Assembly: GCA_036504975.1 (NCBI GenBank)
Contig: DASXUF010000089.1
Span: 1-57,880, forward strand
From: Candidatus Binatia bacterium
Lineage (GTDB): Bacteria; Desulfobacterota; Binatia; UBA9968
DNA: 57,880 nucleotides
Direction: 5' to 3'
How positions within the stretch are numbered: position 1 is the first letter of the stretch; each line of letters opens with the position of its first letter. The position numbers were made by a program, and so were the translations under genes. Below are positions 42,851 through 52,389 of the stretch, one piece after another. The notes beneath the pieces were generated by a model. The model made no database searches and was not told the DNA's origin. It was given only the letters and a program-made list of their open reading frames with translations.

Positions 42851-43846
42851 CTAGAACTTGATCACGGCCGCGCCCCAGGCGAACCCCGCGCCGAACGCGT
42901 TCAACAGAACGATGTCGCCGTGGCGGATGCGCCCCTCGCGCCGGGCTTCGTCGAGCGCGACGGGCACGGAGGCGGCGGAGGTGTTGCCGTAGCGGTCGAG
43001 GTTGACCATCACTTTCGACATCGGAATTTTCAGCCGTTCCGCCAGGGCGCCGATGATTCTGAGATTCGCCTGGTGCGGAATCACCAGCGAGATTTCATCG
43101 ATGTCCACATCCGCCTCGTCGAGCGCTTCGCGGCTGATCTCCTCCATGGAGCGCACGGCGACCTTAAAAACTTCCTTGCCGTTCATCGTGATCGTGTGCT
43201 CGTTTTTCCTCACGCTCTCCAGGCTGGCGGGCTTGAGCGAACCGCCCGCAGGAACATAAAGAGTCTTCGCATACGACCCGTCGGTGCGGAGCTTGGTGCT
43301 GAGAATGCCACGGTGCCCGTCGTGCGCGGCGCCGACGACCACGGCTCCGGCGCCGTCGCCGAAGAGGATGCAGGTGGTCCGGTCCTTCCAGTTGAGGAGC
43401 CGGCTGAGCGCGTCCGAGCCGACGACCAGCGCGTGGCGGATCATGCCGGTCTTCACCATGGAATCGGCGACCGCGAGCGCGTTCAAAAAGCCCGAGCAGG
43501 CGGCGTTCACGTCGAAGGAAAATGCCTTGCGCGCGCCGAGCATGTTCTCCAGGACGCAAGCCGAGCTGGGAAAAGGGTAGTCCGGCGTCACCGTCCCCAT
43601 GATAATGGCGTCGAGATCCTTCGCCTCCACTCCCGCGTCTTTGAGGGCGCGCACCGCGGCGCGATGCGCCATGTCCGCGTTGCCCTTGCCTTCTTCCAGG
43701 ACGCGTCTCTCTTTGATGCCGGTGCGCGTCGTGATCCATTCGTCGCTGGTATCGACGAGCCGCTCGAGAGCGGCGTTGGTGATGACGCGCGACGGAAGCT
43801 CCGACCCGGTGCCGAGGATTACGCTTCTCGTGTGCGAGGTTCTCAC
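42851..43846 (-). CDS. fabH: beta-ketoacyl-ACP synthase III
   Basis: 331 residues from a GTG at 43846, preceded by AGGAGG; a longer start at 43960 lies inside fabF and is unlikely. Catalyses the first condensation of fatty acid synthesis (acetyl-CoA with malonyl-ACP). The catalytic triad is visible as C117 in NAACSGF, H258 in VIPHQANLR and N288 in YGNTS. The start overlaps the fabF stop as GTGA, so the two are coupled. A single gene pair fabF-fabH without acpP or fabD nearby is unusual for a primary fab cluster. Confidence 0.92.
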   Translation of the reverse strand: MRTSHTRSVILGTGSELPSRVITNAALERLVDTSDEWITTRTGIKERRVLEEGKGNADMAHRAAVRALKDAGVEAKDLDAIIMGTVTPDYPFPSSACVLENMLGARKAFSFDVNAACSGFLNALAVADSMVKTGMIRHALVVGSDALSRLLNWKDRTTCILFGDGAGAVVVGAAHDGHRGILSTKLRTDGSYAKTLYVPAGGSLKPASLESVRKNEHTITMNGKEVFKVAVRSMEEISREALDEADVDIDEISLVIPHQANLRIIGALAERLKIPMSKVMVNLDRYGNTSAASVPVALDEARREGRIRHGDIVLLNAFGAGFAWGAAVIKF

Positions 43847-45096
43847 GCGTGCCTCCTGAAGATCACGCAGGCATTGGTCCCGCCGAAGCCGAACGAATTG
43901 GACAGCGCGACCTGAAGATCCGCCCTGCGCGCCTGGTTGGGAACGTAATCCAGATCGCAATCGGGATCGGGATTCTCATAGTTGATGGTCGGCGGAACAA
44001 GTCCGTGGTGAAGCGCGAGGACGCTGTACGCTCCTTCGATCGCGCCGGCCGCGCCCAGCAGATGGCCGGTCATCGACTTGGTCGAGCTGACCGGAATTTT
44101 GTAGGCGTGCTCGCCGAAAACTTTTTTGATCGCCTGGGTCTCGTTGATGTCGTTGTACTCGGTGGAAGTGCCGTGGGCGTTGATATAGCTCACCTCGCTC
44201 GGCCGGATCGCCGCGTCGTCCAGGGCGAGCGCCATGCAGCGCGCCGCCCCTTCGCCTTCGGGCGCCGGCGCGGTCATATGATAGGCGTCGCCGTTGGCCG
44301 CGTAGCCGATGATCTCGGCGTAAATTTTTGCCCCACGCTTGAGCGCCCGCTCTCTCTCCTCCAAGATCAGCACGCCCGAGCCCTCGGCGATGACGAAGCC
44401 GTCGCGCTCTTTGTCGAACGGCCGGCTCGCGCGCTCGGGAGCGTCGTTCCGCGTCGAAAGCGCCTTCATCGAGCTGAATCCTCCGACGCCGAGCGGCGTG
44501 ATGGCCGCCTCCGCGCCGCCGGCAATGACCGCGTCCTGGAGGCCGCGGCGGATGAGATGGAAGGATTCTCCGATCGCATTATTCCCCGAAGCGCAGGCCG
44601 AAGTGGGAGTCCAGTTGACGCCTTTGGCGCCGTGGCGAATCGCGACCTGGCCCGGAGCAAGATTGGAAATAACTTTCGGAATGAAAAACGGCGAGATTTT
44701 CCTCGGACCGCCTTCGAGAAATGCTTTGTGGTACGTCTCGATCGTTTCCAGACCGCACAGCCCGACGCCGATGATCACGCCGACCCGAGCGGCCTCTGCG
44801 GGATCGACCTTGAAGCCGCCGTCATCGGCCGCCATTTGAGCCGCGGCGACGCTGTACTGAATGAAGAGATCCATTTTTTTGATTTCTTTCGCTTCTATAA
44901 AGTCCTCGGCGCGGAAATCCGGCACTTCGCCGGCGATGCGGCTGGCGAAAAATTCGGTGTCGGGAAAACGGCTGATGCGCCGGATACCGGAGCGCCCGGC
45001 CGCGATCGCCTGCCAGTTTTTTTCTACGCCCGTGCCCAACGGACTGACGAGCCCGAGACCGGTCACGACCACGCGGCGCGGTTCCGATTCTCTCAT
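43843..45096 (-). CDS. fabF: beta-ketoacyl-ACP synthase II
   Basis: 417-residue chain-elongation enzyme of fatty acid synthesis in the cytoplasm. The family signatures are the catalytic Cys C168 in [13 protein letters not shown] and the two catalytic His H308 in [12 protein letters not shown] and H345 in [15 protein letters not shown]. The GLG..SPLGTG N-terminal stretch is standard. The stop codon overlaps the fabH start by four bases. It is preceded on the far side by a 132-bp inverted-repeat element (45153-45284). Confidence 0.94.
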   Translation of the reverse strand: MRESEPRRVVVTGLGLVSPLGTGVEKNWQAIAAGRSGIRRISRFPDTEFFASRIAGEVPDFRAEDFIEAKEIKKMDLFIQYSVAAAQMAADDGGFKVDPAEAARVGVIIGVGLCGLETIETYHKAFLEGGPRKISPFFIPKVISNLAPGQVAIRHGAKGVNWTPTSACASGNNAIGESFHLIRRGLQDAVIAGGAEAAITPLGVGGFSSMKALSTRNDAPERASRPFDKERDGFVIAEGSGVLILEERERALKRGAKIYAEIIGYAANGDAYHMTAPAPEGEGAARCMALALDDAAIRPSEVSYINAHGTSTEYNDINETQAIKKVFGEHAYKIPVSSTKSMTGHLLGAAGAIEGAYSVLALHHGLVPPTINYENPDPDCDLDYVPNQARRADLQVALSNSFGFGGTNACVIFRRHA

Positions 45097-45152
45097 AAGG
45101 TCCTTCGACGAGACCTATAAATAGATTACTCCGGTGGGAGGGTCAAGGCTTT

Positions 45153-45284
45153 ACAGACTGTTGAAAAAGTCCTACTCGTGCTTCGACAAGCTCAGCACGA
45201 ACGGAAATTACTCAACGATTCCAATACTAGGTCCGTTCGCCCTGAGACTCTCGAAGGGTGAACGGGGGTTTTTCAACAGTCTGT
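45153..45284. repeat. 132-bp inverted-repeat element (MITE/REP-like), copy 2
   Basis: Perfect 16-bp termini ACAGACTGTTGAAAAA (45153-45168) and TTTTTCAACAGTCTGT (45269-45284) flank an inner imperfect inverted repeat. Its halves read GCTTCGACAAGCTCAGCACG and CCGTTCGCCCTGAGACTCTC. The inner half matches the dispersed element at 3039-3142. The folded form would be a long hairpin and could act as terminator for the divergent genes on either side or as a mobile non-coding element. No clear target-site duplication was seen. Confidence 0.78.
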
Positions 45285-45326
45285 TGAAGTCAGTTTTGGA
45301 TTTTGAATTGCCGATTTTCGATTGAA

Positions 45327-46352
45327 TTACCAGTACTTTTCTTGGATGCTGAGTATTCTCCGAACCAGCGGTGCGATCACCTCTCCGCCAACACTGTCGG
45401 ATAGACCCGCGGTCGGTCCATCTTTGAGCGTTTCGAGCACCCGAGCGACGGAATTTTTCAGCGCCGCGAGGTCGTATCCGCCTTCGAGCAAGAAAGCGAT
45501 CTTGCCGCCTGCGTGTTTTTCCGCCAGCCGCATGAGCCTGGCGGCCATCGCGGCGAAGCCGCTTTCGGTCACGTTCATGCCGCCCATAGGATCGCGCCGA
45601 TGCGGATCAAAGCCGGCGGAGACGAGAATCCAATCGGGCGCGAATTTTTCCGCAATCGGAGCGACGATCTCGTTGAACACGCGCAAATACTCCGCATCGC
45701 CCAAGCCCGCCGGCAGCGGAATATTGACCGTGTAACCCTCACCGGCGCCGCCGCCGACTTCTTCAGCGGCGCCCGTGCCCGGATAATAGGGGTACTGATG
45801 CGTCGAGAGATACAGCACCGACGGGTCCTCGTAGAAGGCATCCTGTGTGCCGTTGCCGTGATGCACGTCCCAGTCCATGATCAAAACCCGCCTGGCGCCG
45901 TAATGGCGTTCGACGTAACGGGCGCCCACCGCCACTGTGTTGAAAAGACAAAAGCCCATCGCGCGATCTTTGAGCGCATGATGTCCCGGCGGGCGCACCA
46001 GAGCGAAGCCGTTCCGCGCCTCGCCGGCGGCGATCGCATCGAGGAGCTTTAAAAAACCGCCCACGGCCAACAAGCCGACGCCGAAAGAATCCCGCGAGGT
46101 CACCGTGTCGCCGTCCAGCGCATAGCGGTTAGTGGTGGAGGTGGCCTGAACGAGATCGATGTAATCCGCCGCATGGCACGACGCGATCTCTGGCTGCGTC
46201 GCCGCTCGCGGCGGCAAGAGCTGAAAGTTTTTCGCATCCAGCTCTCCGGCGAGATTGAGCAGGACCTTGAGACGCTCGGGCCGCTCCGGATGGGACTCTC
46301 CGGGATCGTGCTTGAGATACTCGGGATCGATCACGACGGCGGTGCGCGCCAT
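45327..46352 (-). CDS. histone deacetylase-family amidohydrolase
   Basis: 341 residues of the arginase/HDAC superfamily (acetoin utilisation AcuC, acetylpolyamine amidohydrolase and similar). Zinc and catalytic residues are visible in VRPPGHHAL (H124-H125 pair) and LIMDWDVHHGNGTQDAF (D162, H164), with the later Asp in SAGFDPHRRDP. It removes acetyl groups from proteins or small acylated amines such as polyamines; which one cannot be told here. It is transcribed divergently from the sensor kinase at 46457. Confidence 0.9.
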   Translation of the reverse strand: MARTAVVIDPEYLKHDPGESHPERPERLKVLLNLAGELDAKNFQLLPPRAATQPEIASCHAADYIDLVQATSTTNRYALDGDTVTSRDSFGVGLLAVGGFLKLLDAIAAGEARNGFALVRPPGHHALKDRAMGFCLFNTVAVGARYVERHYGARRVLIMDWDVHHGNGTQDAFYEDPSVLYLSTHQYPYYPGTGAAEEVGGGAGEGYTVNIPLPAGLGDAEYLRVFNEIVAPIAEKFAPDWILVSAGFDPHRRDPMGGMNVTESGFAAMAARLMRLAEKHAGGKIAFLLEGGYDLAALKNSVARVLETLKDGPTAGLSDSVGGEVIAPLVRRILSIQEKYW

Positions 46353-46399
46353 GGCACTAGCTTACTTATCACCGGCAATCGGTCGCGCCAAGTCCGGCC

Positions 46400-46429
46400 T
46401 TGACGCTTTGTTCTTCCGAGTGAGATAAT
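46400..46429 (+). promoter_or_regulatory. sigma-70-type promoter upstream of the first sensor kinase
   Basis: TTGACG (46400-46405) and GATAAT (46424-46429) each match five of six consensus bases, with an 18-base spacer. The start of the kinase gene lies 28 bases downstream of the -10 box and has AAGGGAGGG as ribosome binding site. The spacing and sequence suit a constitutive or weakly activated promoter driving the kinase/regulator pair. Confidence 0.5.
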
Positions 46430-46456
46430 TATAGGCGTTCAAGGGAGGGCCAAGCC

Positions 46457-48637
46457 GTGCAGCGAACCTCCGAATTGGATCAGGGCAACAAAATCTCTTC
46501 GCCTGGAATTTCCGGCCGTCAACGGCTGGAAGATTGGCTTCATCTGGAGCGCGTCACAGCGCTCCGCGACATTACCGTCGCCATCACTTCCTCCCTCGAC
46601 CTGCGCACCGTACTGGACATCCTGGCGGCGAAAATGTACTCCTTCCTGTCGCATTCCAGCGGCAGTATCCGGTTGCTGAATCAGGAAACCGGAGACCTGG
46701 AAGCCGTCGCTTCCTGGAATCTGAGCGCTGAAGAACTCCGCGCGTATTCCGGTAAAAAGGGCGGACTGTGCTGGGCAGCGTTTGAAGCTGACGGTCCACT
46801 AGTAGTTAGAAACGTGCCTGCCAATCCACGCACCAAGAACCCGGATCTCGCGAACAGGAACAGCCTCTTTGCTTATTTGGGGATCGCGCTCATGGCGAAA
46901 GGCGAGAAACTGGGAGTTCTTTCCTTTCACACCAAAGGCCGCCCGGAATTTAATCCCGACGAGATCGAATTTCTGACCATGCTGGCGGGCCACGCCGCCA
47001 TCGCCATCCACAACGCCCAGCTTCACGAAAAATTGCTGCAGCAGACGGCGGCTCTGGAGCAAGCCAACAATGAGCTCAAGGCCCGCACCCTGCAGCAGGG
47101 AGTTCTTTCTCTTCTCTGGAACCTCGCGCTGGCGCGCACCGATGTCTCCGCTCTGTTGGACGAAGCCGTCGTTCTGGCGGCGCAAACGCTCCAGGTAGAG
47201 TACGCCAAGGTTTTAGAGCTTCTTCCGGACGGGAATTCGTTGCTCCTGCGTGCGGGCGTGGGTTGGAAAGAAGGTCTCGTCGGCCATGCGACCATCGGCG
47301 CCTGGGACGATTCCCAGGCGGGATACACACTGCGCGCCCGCGAGCCGGTCATCGTCGAAGATTTGCGCGCCGAGACGCGCTTCAGCGGGCCGGCCCTCCT
47401 ATACGACCACGGCGTAGTCAGCGGGATGAGCGTCGTCATCCACGGCAAAAATCGTCCGTACGGCGCCTTGGGCGCGCATACGACCCAACGTCGTTCTTTT
47501 TCAACCGACGATATCAACTTTCTCCAGTCGGTGGCCAATTTGCTCGCCACCGCGATCGAACGACAGAAGGCGGAGGAGGCGCTGCGGCAGAGCGAAGAGC
47601 GCTTCAAGATCGTCGCGCGAGCCACGAACGACGCGATATGGGACTGGAATCTGCTGACCAATGAAGTCTGGTGGAACGAAGGGGTGACGACTCTGTTTCG
47701 CTACCCGGCCGAGCAGGTCAAAGCTCACGTCAATTGGTGGTATCAAAACGTCCATCCCGAGGACCGGGAACGAATCATTTGCGGCATTCACGCGGCGATC
47801 GATACCGGCCAGCAGACCTGGCGCGACGAATATCGCTACCGCTGCGGCGACGGCTCCTATGCTTTCGTCATCGACCGCGGATACGTGATCCATGAAGGCG
47901 GCAAGCCGACGCGCATGATCGGTTGTATGACGGACATCACGACCAGGAAGCAAGCCCAGGAGGAGCTTGAGAGTTCCCATGAACGACTACGCGCCCTCGC
48001 CGCTCACTTGCAAGCCGCGCGCGAGGAGGAGCGAACCCGCGTCGCGCGCGAAATTCACGACGAACTGGGACAAGCCCTGACCGGTATAAAAATGGACCTC
48101 GCCTGGCTGCGCAAGAAGCTTCCCAAGGAGCACGACGCGCTTAGAGAAAAAACCGAATCGATGCTGGGCCTCATGGACCAGACCATCCAATCCGTGCGCC
48201 GCATCTCGACCGAGCTCAGGCCGGGCGTACTGGACGATCTCGGGCTCACCGCGGCGATCGAATGGCAAATTCACGAGTTTCAGAAGCGCACGGGAATCAA
48301 ATGCCAACTGGCCGCGCGCCTGGAAGATATCGGCCTCGATCGCCCGCGCTCGACCGCCCTCTTTCGCATCTTTCAGGAGACGCTCACCAATATCGCCCGC
48401 CACGCGCACGCGACCAAAGTCAGCATCAAGCTCGAACAAAACAACGGCGACGTCAGCCTGCACGTTCAAGACAACGGCAACGGGATTCCGAAAAGCAAGC
48501 TTTCCGATCCCCGTTCCCTCGGGATTTTAGGCATGCGGGAGCGCGCGCTGTTGCTCGGAGGGGAAGTCTTCATCCAAGGAACGCGGGGAAAAGGAACCAA
48601 AGTAACCGCTCGAATACCCATCGACGCGCATGGTTAA
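46457..48637 (+). CDS. GAF-GAF-PAS sensor histidine kinase, NarX/DegS type
   Basis: 726 residues. Cytoplasmic: no membrane segment. Two GAF domains (about 40-195 and 225-375), a PAS domain (375-510, with FKIVARATNDAIWDWN), a HisKA_3 dimerisation region with phospho-His H534 in VAREIHDELGQALTG, and a HATPase with ARHAHATKV and LGILGMRERALLLGG, all typical of the NarL-partner kinase family. GAF domains bind small ligands or haem. GTG start with good ribosome binding site. The regulator gene overlaps it by eight bases, so they form a pair. Confidence 0.92.
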   Translation: MQRTSELDQGNKISSPGISGRQRLEDWLHLERVTALRDITVAITSSLDLRTVLDILAAKMYSFLSHSSGSIRLLNQETGDLEAVASWNLSAEELRAYSGKKGGLCWAAFEADGPLVVRNVPANPRTKNPDLANRNSLFAYLGIALMAKGEKLGVLSFHTKGRPEFNPDEIEFLTMLAGHAAIAIHNAQLHEKLLQQTAALEQANNELKARTLQQGVLSLLWNLALARTDVSALLDEAVVLAAQTLQVEYAKVLELLPDGNSLLLRAGVGWKEGLVGHATIGAWDDSQAGYTLRAREPVIVEDLRAETRFSGPALLYDHGVVSGMSVVIHGKNRPYGALGAHTTQRRSFSTDDINFLQSVANLLATAIERQKAEEALRQSEERFKIVARATNDAIWDWNLLTNEVWWNEGVTTLFRYPAEQVKAHVNWWYQNVHPEDRERIICGIHAAIDTGQQTWRDEYRYRCGDGSYAFVIDRGYVIHEGGKPTRMIGCMTDITTRKQAQEELESSHERLRALAAHLQAAREEERTRVAREIHDELGQALTGIKMDLAWLRKKLPKEHDALREKTESMLGLMDQTIQSVRRISTELRPGVLDDLGLTAAIEWQIHEFQKRTGIKCQLAARLEDIGLDRPRSTALFRIFQETLTNIARHAHATKVSIKLEQNNGDVSLHVQDNGNGIPKSKLSDPRSLGILGMRERALLLGGEVFIQGTRGKGTKVTARIPIDAHG

Positions 48638-49259
48638 GATCCTGATCGCCGACGATCACCCGGTCGTGCGGCAAGGCCTCAAACAGGTCCTGGCCGATGA
48701 GGCCGATATGAAGGTCGAAGGCGAGGCCGCGAATGCCAACGAGCTTTTAGCGAAGGTGCGAAGAGAGTCGTGGGATATCGTGCTCCTGGATATAACGATG
48801 CCGGGGCGCGGCGGGCTCGAGGTGTTGAAGGATCTCCGACGCGAGCGCGCTAAACTTCCGGTTCTGGTGCTCAGCATGCATCCGGAAGATCAGTTCGGGC
48901 TGCGCGTCCTCAAAGCCGGCGCCGCCGGCTACCTCACCAAAGACAGCGCCCCGGAAGAGCTGGTCAAGGCGATCCGAAAAGTGTGCGGCGGCGGAAAATA
49001 TATCAGTCCGCTCCTCGCGGAGCAGTTGGCCGTCCGCCTCGACCCCGACGAGCCGAGACCGCCGCACGAATTTTTATCCGACCGCGAGTACCAGGTGATG
49101 TGCCTGATCGCTTCGGGCAAAAGGGTGGGCGATATCGCCAAAAATCTTTCGCTCAGCGTCAAGACCATCAGCACCTACCGGCTACGCATTCTGGAAAAGA
49201 TGGGCGTTAAAACCAACGCTGAATTGACCCGCTACGCCATAGAGCGCGCATTGATCTGA
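48630..49259 (+). CDS. NarL/FixJ-family response regulator
   Basis: 209 residues: REC domain with phosphoacceptor D54 in IVLLDITMPGRGG and the conserved Lys in AAGYLTKDS, followed by a LuxR-type helix-turn-helix (LSDREYQVMCLIASGKRVGD and ISTYRLRILEKMGVKTNAEL). It is phosphorylated by the kinase encoded upstream and binds DNA; its start overlaps the kinase gene by eight bases. Targets are unknown. Confidence 0.93.
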   Translation: MVKILIADDHPVVRQGLKQVLADEADMKVEGEAANANELLAKVRRESWDIVLLDITMPGRGGLEVLKDLRRERAKLPVLVLSMHPEDQFGLRVLKAGAAGYLTKDSAPEELVKAIRKVCGGGKYISPLLAEQLAVRLDPDEPRPPHEFLSDREYQVMCLIASGKRVGDIAKNLSLSVKTISTYRLRILEKMGVKTNAELTRYAIERALI

Positions 49260-49401
49260 GCCTCTTCTCCCCTGCTTCCGCACCCTCGTACTCCTACGTA
49301 GGACAGACGCCGACATAAAAATCAGCGCTGCGCCGATTCCCGGCGGCCGGGGATAGCTATAGCATATTGAGCATTTAATTAATCTGTTTACATCCATAGA
49401 G

Positions 49402-49797
49402 ATGAGCATTAGAGTATTCATCGTCGATGACTCCCCGATCGTGCGCGATCGGCTGGTCGACATGCTGTCCGAGCTGGAGGCCGTCGAAGTCGTTGGTCAG
49501 TCCGAGAACGCGGCGGAGGCGACGCAAAGGATACGGGAGCTGCGACCCGATGCCGTCGTTCTCGATATCCGGCTCGCGAGCGGAAACGGCATCGATGTTT
49601 TGAGAACGATCAAGAAAGAACGTCCGGGCGTGCTGGTCATCATGCTGACTCTTTATCCGGATCCGCAATACCGCGAGAGCTGCATGAAGGCGGGCGCCAG
49701 CTTCTTTCTCGATAAATTTACGGGCTTTGAAAAAATCCCCGAAGCCTTGAAGACGTGTAGATCGGGGCGGGAGACGGTCAAACGGATTTTCCGATAA
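49402..49797 (+). CDS. stand-alone receiver-domain response regulator
   Basis: 131 residues of REC domain only: acidic pocket DD in VFIVDDSPIV, phosphoacceptor D55 in AVVLDIRLASGNG, and the conserved Lys in FFLDKFTGFEKI. No output domain. It might serve as phosphate sink or shuttle to other proteins of the island. A 142-base gap to the preceding regulator contains no gene but has an AT-rich stretch (TTTAATTAATCTGTTTACAT) just upstream of this gene that could be a promoter. Confidence 0.85.
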   Translation: MSIRVFIVDDSPIVRDRLVDMLSELEAVEVVGQSENAAEATQRIRELRPDAVVLDIRLASGNGIDVLRTIKKERPGVLVIMLTLYPDPQYRESCMKAGASFFLDKFTGFEKIPEALKTCRSGRETVKRIFR

Positions 49798-49811
49798 AAT
49801 TCAAACCGGCC

Positions 49812-51965
49812 TTGAGGACTTCGGCGGAGTGGATGGCCGACCTGCTGTTTTCGAGCGGCAGAAAGCAGCGCCGATGGGTCGGCTCGGCTATCTTTTTGCT
49901 CCTCCTTTTGCCGCTCCTCTTTATCGGCACATTCAGTTATCTGCAAGCATCCCGGGAGCTGACCGCCAACGCTTATGCGCGTAGGCAATCTTTGGCTTAT
50001 CTCGCCGCAACCACGCTCAAGCAGAGGTTGGATCACTTGAAGGATATCGGCGTCGCCCTCGCCACCCGCGTGCGCTTCCGCCAGTTGATCGGCGAAGGCA
50101 AGTGGAACGAAGCGGCGGAGATCCTGCGCCACGTGCCGAAAGACTTCCCCTTCATCGAGCGGCTGTTTTTAACCGATCCTGCCGGCACCCTGATGGTGGA
50201 CGTGCCGGAGCTTCCGGGAGTGCGCGGAAGAAACTTTGCCTTTCGTGACTGGTACAAGGGCGTGCGCCAAAATTGGCTGCCCTATGTCTCCGACATCTAC
50301 AAGCGAGCCGTCGCGCCTGAATATAACGTGATCGCGATCTCCATTCCCGTCAAGGCCGAAGATCAGACCATCATCGCGGTATTGGTCCTGCAATTGCGCC
50401 TTAACGCCCTCCTTCAGTGGGCCCAAGACCTTGACGTCGGCCGCTCGGGCTTTGTCTACGTCGTGGACAGACAGGGACATGGCGTCGCGCCCCTGGGATC
50501 CGCGGCTGAGAATGAGATGGTCGATCTTTCAGGTGTGCCTGCGATTCAGAAGGCGCTCAACGGAGAACGCGGGATAGAGACGGCATGGAATCCGGTTGAA
50601 AAGGAACACCGACTCGCCGCGTACGAGCCGGTGCCGGGTTATGGCTGGGGAGTCATCATCCAGCAGCCCGTTACGACGGCGTTCGCCGCCCGGAATAAAA
50701 CCCTGAGACAAATCCTCCTCGCTTACGGGCTGATCTGTCTTTTCGCGGCGGCGCTTGCCTTTCTTTTCGTCCGCACTCTCGCCGAGCGCAAGCAGCATGA
50801 AGAAGCGCTCAAGGGAAACGAGGAGCGGTTTCGCGGCATGGCCGAGGCGGCCGAAGACGCCATCATATCCGCCGATCAGGAAGGCCGTATCACCTTCTTC
50901 AACCATGGCGCCGAACGCGTATTCGGCCACGCGAGCGGCATGATGATCGGGAAGCCGCTCACCGCGATCATGCCGGAAAGATTTCGCGACGCTCACCGAG
51001 CGGGACTCAAGCGCTTTCTCGCGACCGGGGAAGCGCGCGTGATCGGCAAGACCGTGGAACTGGTCGGGATGAAAAGCGATGGCAGCGAATTTCCCCTGGA
51101 ACTCTCGCTTTCGAGCTGGAAGGCGGACAAAGGAATTTTCTTTACCGGCATTCTTCGCGACATCACGGAACGCAAGCAGGCGGAGGAAGAGGTCAGAAAA
51201 CTGAACGAGCACCTGAACCTTCGCGCCCTCGAGCTCGAGACCGCCAACAAAGAGCTGGAAGCCTTCAGTTATTCGGTCTCGCACGACCTCCGGGCGCCGC
51301 TCCGCGCGGTGGACGGATTCTCCCGCATCCTGCTGCAAAAGCACGGCGCCGCGCTGCCGCCGGACGCCAAGCGCTATCAACATCTCATATGCGAAAACGC
51401 CCAACAGATGGGGCGGCTGATCGACGACCTGCTCTCGTTCTCCCGCCTGAGCCGCCAGCCGCTCAAGCGCCAGCCGGTCGATCCTCGTCACATCGTCGAT
51501 GAGGCGCTTCAGCACTTGAGCCGGGAGTCCGACAACGGGCAAGCCCAAATCTCGGTCGGCAAGCTGCCCGCGTGCCAGGCCGACCCGGCTCTGCTGAAGC
51601 AGGTCTACGTCAATCTGATCTCCAACGCGATCAAGTACTCGCGCAAGCGCGCAGGCGCGCGCATCGAGATCGGCTGTAGGGACGATAACGGCCCGCCGAC
51701 CTATTTCGTTCGCGACAACGGCGTCGGCTTCGAGATGAAATATGCCGACAAGCTTTTCGGCGTCTTTCAGCGCCTGCACCGCGCCGAGGAATACGAAGGA
51801 ACCGGCGTCGGCCTGGCGATCGTCCAGCGGATCGTCAACCGTCACGGTGGCCGCGTTTGGGCCGACGCCGCAATCGACAAAGGCGCCACCTTTTATTTCA
51901 CTCTAGGAGGGGAGGTCCAGTCCCGTGACAGAGAAAACCGTCGAGATACTGCTGGTCGAGGATAA
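49812..51965 (+). CDS. Cache-PAS sensor histidine kinase
   Basis: 717 residues. Start uncertain: TTG at 49812 or ATG at 49833. A first membrane helix ([20 protein letters not shown]) is followed by a large periplasmic dCache-type domain, then a second helix ([20 protein letters not shown]). Next come a PAS domain ([20 protein letters not shown]), HisKA with H491 in [16 protein letters not shown], and a HATPase ending [16 protein letters not shown]. The periplasmic domain would sense a small external ligand. The Cache-PAS-HK arrangement also occurs in the kinase at 55561. Its 3' end overlaps the next regulator gene by 41 bases. Confidence 0.92.
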   Translation: MRTSAEWMADLLFSSGRKQRRWVGSAIFLLLLLPLLFIGTFSYLQASRELTANAYARRQSLAYLAATTLKQRLDHLKDIGVALATRVRFRQLIGEGKWNEAAEILRHVPKDFPFIERLFLTDPAGTLMVDVPELPGVRGRNFAFRDWYKGVRQNWLPYVSDIYKRAVAPEYNVIAISIPVKAEDQTIIAVLVLQLRLNALLQWAQDLDVGRSGFVYVVDRQGHGVAPLGSAAENEMVDLSGVPAIQKALNGERGIETAWNPVEKEHRLAAYEPVPGYGWGVIIQQPVTTAFAARNKTLRQILLAYGLICLFAAALAFLFVRTLAERKQHEEALKGNEERFRGMAEAAEDAIISADQEGRITFFNHGAERVFGHASGMMIGKPLTAIMPERFRDAHRAGLKRFLATGEARVIGKTVELVGMKSDGSEFPLELSLSSWKADKGIFFTGILRDITERKQAEEEVRKLNEHLNLRALELETANKELEAFSYSVSHDLRAPLRAVDGFSRILLQKHGAALPPDAKRYQHLICENAQQMGRLIDDLLSFSRLSRQPLKRQPVDPRHIVDEALQHLSRESDNGQAQISVGKLPACQADPALLKQVYVNLISNAIKYSRKRAGARIEIGCRDDNGPPTYFVRDNGVGFEMKYADKLFGVFQRLHRAEEYEGTGVGLAIVQRIVNRHGGRVWADAAIDKGATFYFTLGGEVQSRDRENRRDTAGRG

Positions 51966-52368
51966 TCCGAACGACGTGGAACTGGCCCTCCATGCTTTGA
52001 AGGCAAACAACTTCACGGACGTCGAGGTGATGCGCGACGGGGCCGAGGCGCTGGATTTCATTTTCTGCGAGGGCGAGTATTCCCGGCGTAACCCCGATCA
52101 GCGGCCCAAGGTCATCATGCTCGATCTGAAACTTCCCCGAGTCGACGGTCTGGAGGTCCTGAAACGAATCAAGAACGATCCGCGCAGCCGCATGATCCCG
52201 GTCGTCGTGCTGACCTCGTCGCGCGAGGAGTGCGATATCGTCGAGAGCTATCACCTGGGCGTCAACAGCTATATCGTCAAGCCCGTAGACTTCGATCAGT
52301 TCAGCGAGGCGGTGCGCGGATTGGGGCTGTATTGGCTGTCGCGCAACCAGCCGCCGTCCGATGGCTGA
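51925..52368 (+). CDS. Rcp1/CheY-like response regulator
   Basis: 147-residue single REC domain: [20 protein letters not shown], phosphoacceptor D67 in [14 protein letters not shown], and the conserved Lys in [12 protein letters not shown]. This is the Rcp1 type that pairs with kinases of the phytochrome/Cache group. The GTG start with AGGAGG is 41 bases inside the preceding kinase gene. It is close in sequence to the partial regulator at 57440 (NAYVVKPVDFHQF). Confidence 0.88.
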   Translation: MTEKTVEILLVEDNPNDVELALHALKANNFTDVEVMRDGAEALDFIFCEGEYSRRNPDQRPKVIMLDLKLPRVDGLEVLKRIKNDPRSRMIPVVVLTSSREECDIVESYHLGVNSYIVKPVDFDQFSEAVRGLGLYWLSRNQPPSDG

Positions 52369-52389
52369 TCGCCGCGTAAGGATTGCCTC

